Source: an uncultured Bacillota bacterium (GTDB lineage Bacteria; Bacillota_I; Bacilli_A; Izemoplasmatales; UBA1188). Taken from it: 8,907 bases of DNA. Below the pieces are notes generated by a model. The model was given only the letters and a program-made list of their open reading frames with translations. It searched no databases and was not told where the DNA came from. This document shows positions 6,810-8,907 of the stretch, piece by piece (position 1 is the first letter of the stretch; each line of letters opens with the position of its first letter). The DNA lies in contig ONMY01000229.1 of the NCBI GenBank assembly GCA_900318975.1, positions 1 to 8,907 of the forward strand, given 5' to 3'. Position numbers and translations under genes: made by a program.

Positions 6810-7818
6810 AATTAAATCTTACAAATAGATGTGAAAGTTTATAGAGGAATGTTCCAAAGATATGGCCGAGTTTACCAGGCATATTTAGAGTCCTAATAAA
6901 TGTCTTATACCTAAATTTCTTACCCATCTTTTCATCATATGCGATGACTTCATCCCACATCTTCTTAAGTTCTTCTGCAGCACCGCCACCTTTATAGGTA
7001 TGAGCAAGTACACAAGTTATCGCAAAGAACATATAAAGGCTATGATACATATATCTTACTTGGCCTTTAGTGAATCTTGAATCGTCTAAGTGATATGATT
7101 TAAACATAAGTGTAGTAACTAAGACTTGTTGATCATAGTGTTTAACGATATTTTCTTTAGATGTAGATTGTTCAGCTCTTCCGATTGTATATTGATATAA
7201 ATCAATATTCATATAATATAATTTCTTAACGTTTTGAAGATTACCATGAACATAGTAATTATCTTCATAAGAAATATGTTTTGGAAGGACGATACCTGAC
7301 TTTCTTAAAATCTCCATTCTAAAAGTTGCAGAATGGATAGTTATTAGTTGTTCTGGAGCAAATTTCTTTACTTCATCCCATCCAACGATTCTATTTTTTG
7401 GTATTTGTCTTTTATATGTAATTACTTTTCCTTCTTTTCCATTAACTATATAGCGATAGTCAGTGATTAAAAGATCTACTCCACCTTCGCTATCGATTTT
7501 CTCAAGGGTGTCTAAAAAGAGCTTTAAATCGCTTGAAAAATAATCGTCACTATCGAGTGCCTTAAAATATTTTCCTTGACCATTAATTATTCCTTGATTT
7601 AAACCTTCTCCATGACCACCATTTTCTTGATGGATAACGCGTACTATATTTGGATATTTTTCTTGATATTCATCAGCAATTAAAGGAGTACCATCTTTTG
7701 ATCCATCATCAATGATTAAAACATCTAGTCTTTCATCATCAATCATTACACTATCAAGAGCCTTTCTCATGAGTGACTCTGAGTTATAGCATGGAACTAA
7801 AACAGTTAATAATTTCAT
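6808..7818 (-). CDS. Family 2 glycosyltransferase
   Basis: A 336-residue GT-A fold glycosyltransferase acting at the cytoplasmic face on sugar nucleotides. The N-terminal domain opens LLTVLVPCYNSE (3-14), with nucleotide-binding IIDDGS (35-40), the donor-side QENGGHGEGLNQGI (64-77) and the metal-binding DXD as ALDSDDYF (87-94). An SYEDNYY segment (183-189) has the Glu-Asp pair commonly placed near the acceptor. The C-terminal third is mixed and has no clear membrane spans. An ATG at 7866 would add 16 residues, but a consensus -10 (7852-7847) lies between it and 7818. The ATG at 7818 has AGAGGTGA just upstream, so 7818 is preferred. The gene is divergent from the UDP-galactopyranose mutase gene, suggesting a shared surface-glycan pathway. 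Donor and acceptor cannot be read from the sequence. Galactofuranose transfer is possible but not shown. Confidence 0.92.
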   Translation of the reverse strand: MKLLTVLVPCYNSESLMRKALDSVMIDDERLDVLIIDDGSKDGTPLIADEYQEKYPNIVRVIHQENGGHGEGLNQGIINGQGKYFKALDSDDYFSSDLKLFLDTLEKIDSEGGVDLLITDYRYIVNGKEGKVITYKRQIPKNRIVGWDEVKKFAPEQLITIHSATFRMEILRKSGIVLPKHISYEDNYYVHGNLQNVKKLYYMNIDLYQYTIGRAEQSTSKENIVKHYDQQVLVTTLMFKSYHLDDSRFTKGQVRYMYHSLYMFFAITCVLAHTYKGGGAAEELKKMWDEVIAYDEKMGKKFRYKTFIRTLNMPGKLGHIFGTFLYKLSHLFVRFN

Positions 7819-7846
7819 ACTCTTCACCTCTTTTTGACTGCACCTT

Positions 7847-7875
7847 ATTATAGCAAAGTATCGCATTTTTGTCTT
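7847..7875 (-). promoter_or_regulatory. Promoter of the glycosyltransferase gene
   Basis: On the minus strand, AAGACA (7875-7870; four of six) is separated by 17 bases from a perfect TATAAT (7852-7847). Transcription would begin near 7840, about 20 bases before the ATG at 7818, leaving room for the AGAGGTGA site. It rules out the longer reading frame start at 7866, which would lie upstream of the transcript. Confidence 0.65.
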
Positions 7876-7926
7876 TATAAAAAGTTTTTAGGTGAAAAAG
7901 GTGTAGATAATGTGTGAATAAATATA

Positions 7927-7935
7927 TGTTATAAT
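7927..7935 (+). promoter_or_regulatory. Extended -10 promoter of the UDP-galactopyranose mutase gene
   Basis: TGTTATAAT is a perfect extended -10 (TG, one base, TATAAT). I see no good -35 at 16-18 bases upstream, which extended -10 promoters tolerate. Transcription would begin about 7942, next to the AAGGAGG, so the leader is only about 14 bases. It stands back to back with the glycosyltransferase promoter; the two -10 boxes are about 80 bases apart. Confidence 0.55.
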
Positions 7936-7955
7936 GTTTATAAGGAGGAACTAGT

Positions 7956-8907
7956 ATGTATGATTATTTAGTTGTCGGAAGTGGGCTTTTTGGTTCTGTC
8001 TTTGCAAGAGAGGCAAAGAATAGAGGAAAAAGCGTTCTTGTAATAGATAAACGCAGTAATGTTGGTGGAAATATCTATACTGAAAATGTTGAAGGCATCC
8101 ATGTTCATAAATATGGAGCTCATATATTCCATACCAATAATAAAGAAGTTTGGGATTATCTAAATAAATATACTGAATTTAATAGGTTTACTAATTCTCC
8201 TATCGCAAACTATAAAGGTGAAATATATAGCCTTCCTTTTAATATGTATACTTTTAACAAGATGTGGGGTGTAGTAACACCAGCTGAAGCTAAAGAAAAG
8301 ATTTTAAAAGAGGTTAGGGATGCAGGAATAACTACTCCAAAAAACCTAGAGGAACAGGCTATTTCTCTTGTTGGAAAAGATATATATTTAAAACTAATTA
8401 AAGGATACACTGAAAAACAGTGGGGAAGAGACTGTAAAGATCTACCTTCTTTTATCATTAAAAGACTCCCTGTAAGATATACATATGACAATAATTATTT
8501 TAATGCATTATATCAAGGGATTCCAAAAGGTGGCTATACAAAACTTATAAATAATCTTTTAGATGGAATTGAAGTCAGATTAAATACTGATTATCTAAAA
8601 GAAAGAGAAAAATATGAAAATATCGCAAAGAAGATAGTATTCACAGGACCAATTGATGAATATTATGGTTATAAACTTGGTGCTTTAGAATATCGAAGTG
8701 TTAGATTTGAAACTGAACTATTAGATATCGATAACTTCCAAGGAAATGCCGCAGTAAACTATACAGATAGGGAAACACCTTGGACAAGAATTATTGAACA
8801 TAAATGGTTTGAATTTGGAAAGGATGATAATGGTAATGAAATTCCTAAGACTGTAATATCTAGGGAGTTTAGCAGTGAATGGAAGATTGGTGATGAGCCA
8901 TATTATC
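7956..8907 (+). CDS. glf: UDP-galactopyranose mutase, partial (C-terminus off right edge)
   Basis: Flavoenzyme that converts UDP-galactopyranose to UDP-galactofuranose, the donor for galactofuranose in surface glycans; cytosolic. There are 317 complete codons and the frame is open to the window edge. The N-terminal FAD-binding Rossmann motif is VVGSGLFGS at 6-14, with VIDKR at 29-33 ending the second strand. Family marks follow: HKYGAHIFHT (51-60), SLPFNMYTFNKMWG (92-105), GYTEKQWGR (150-158, the Trp being the usual uridine-stacking residue), KRLPVRYTYD (169-178, with the conserved Arg174), QGIPKGGYTKL (187-197) and NYTDRETPWTRIIEH (268-282). Enzymes of this family have about 370-390 residues, so roughly 55-70 are missing, including the late Tyr/Asp active-site pair. 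AAGGAGG (7942-7948) sits seven bases before the ATG. The divergent glycosyltransferase fits the same pathway. Confidence 0.96.
   Translation, partial: MYDYLVVGSGLFGSVFAREAKNRGKSVLVIDKRSNVGGNIYTENVEGIHVHKYGAHIFHTNNKEVWDYLNKYTEFNRFTNSPIANYKGEIYSLPFNMYTFNKMWGVVTPAEAKEKILKEVRDAGITTPKNLEEQAISLVGKDIYLKLIKGYTEKQWGRDCKDLPSFIIKRLPVRYTYDNNYFNALYQGIPKGGYTKLINNLLDGIEVRLNTDYLKEREKYENIAKKIVFTGPIDEYYGYKLGALEYRSVRFETELLDIDNFQGNAAVNYTDRETPWTRIIEHKWFEFGKDDNGNEIPKTVISREFSSEWKIGDEPYY

Noticed and set aside
8210..8491. Minus-strand frame of 93 codons inside the mutase gene
   Set aside because: It is antisense to the best conserved part of UDP-galactopyranose mutase (including GYTEKQWGR), with no ribosome binding site.
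1..8907. Mycoplasma-type code with TGA as tryptophan
   Set aside because: Tryptophans at conserved places use TGG (for example in the mutase and aminopeptidase), and no gene needs an internal TGA read through.
1..8907. CRISPR array, tRNA, rRNA or insertion sequence
   Set aside because: I found no regularly spaced repeats, cloverleaf-like segments, rRNA signatures or transposase motifs on either strand by eye.

Overview
The window is AT-rich (roughly two thirds A+T by eye) and densely coded, with strong AGGAGG-type ribosome binding sites, short intergenic gaps and hairpin-plus-T-tract terminators. One gene encodes a lipoprotein with a Gram-positive style lipobox. Tryptophan is read from TGG and no gene needs TGA read-through, so the standard bacterial code applies. 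Together this suggests a low-GC Firmicutes-related lineage (Bacilli/Erysipelotrichia or Acholeplasma-like, possibly an uncultured gut group). That placement is inference and no species can be named.

Layout: five genes lie on the minus strand and one on the plus strand at the right end. Positions 1-3868 hold a two-gene ABC exporter unit, transcribed right to left. First comes an unusual 773-residue protein that joins a roughly 510-residue polytopic membrane region (containing a YwaF/TIGR02206/TMEM164-like core) to a complete ABC ATPase. It is followed, with a one-base TAATG overlap, by a large ABC-2-like permease that runs off the left edge. Positions 4068-5216 encode a short family-5-like substrate-binding lipoprotein that appears to lack the usual C-terminal part. 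Positions 5351-6712 encode an M18 metallo-aminopeptidase with all metal and catalytic residues. Positions 6808-7818 encode a family 2 glycosyltransferase. Positions 7956-8907 hold most of a UDP-galactopyranose mutase gene, divergent from the glycosyltransferase and cut by the right edge.

The lipoprotein, aminopeptidase and glycosyltransferase genes each have a candidate promoter and a convincing intrinsic terminator, so they look like single-gene transcripts. The ABC unit has its own promoter candidate, and its end lies outside the window. The mutase and glycosyltransferase share a compact divergent promoter region and plausibly cooperate in making a galactofuranose-containing surface glycan. 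The lipoprotein and aminopeptidase could both belong to peptide use, but only by analogy. No gap exceeds 200 bases. I see no rRNA, tRNA, CRISPR array, insertion sequence or phage gene.

The most interesting item is the membrane-domain/ABC-ATPase fusion. A strong internal Shine-Dalgarno and ATG sit exactly at the domain junction, so one gene may yield both a fused protein and a free ATPase. The membrane core also keeps a Cys and a His where I recall a lipid acyltransferase activity in the TMEM164 relative.
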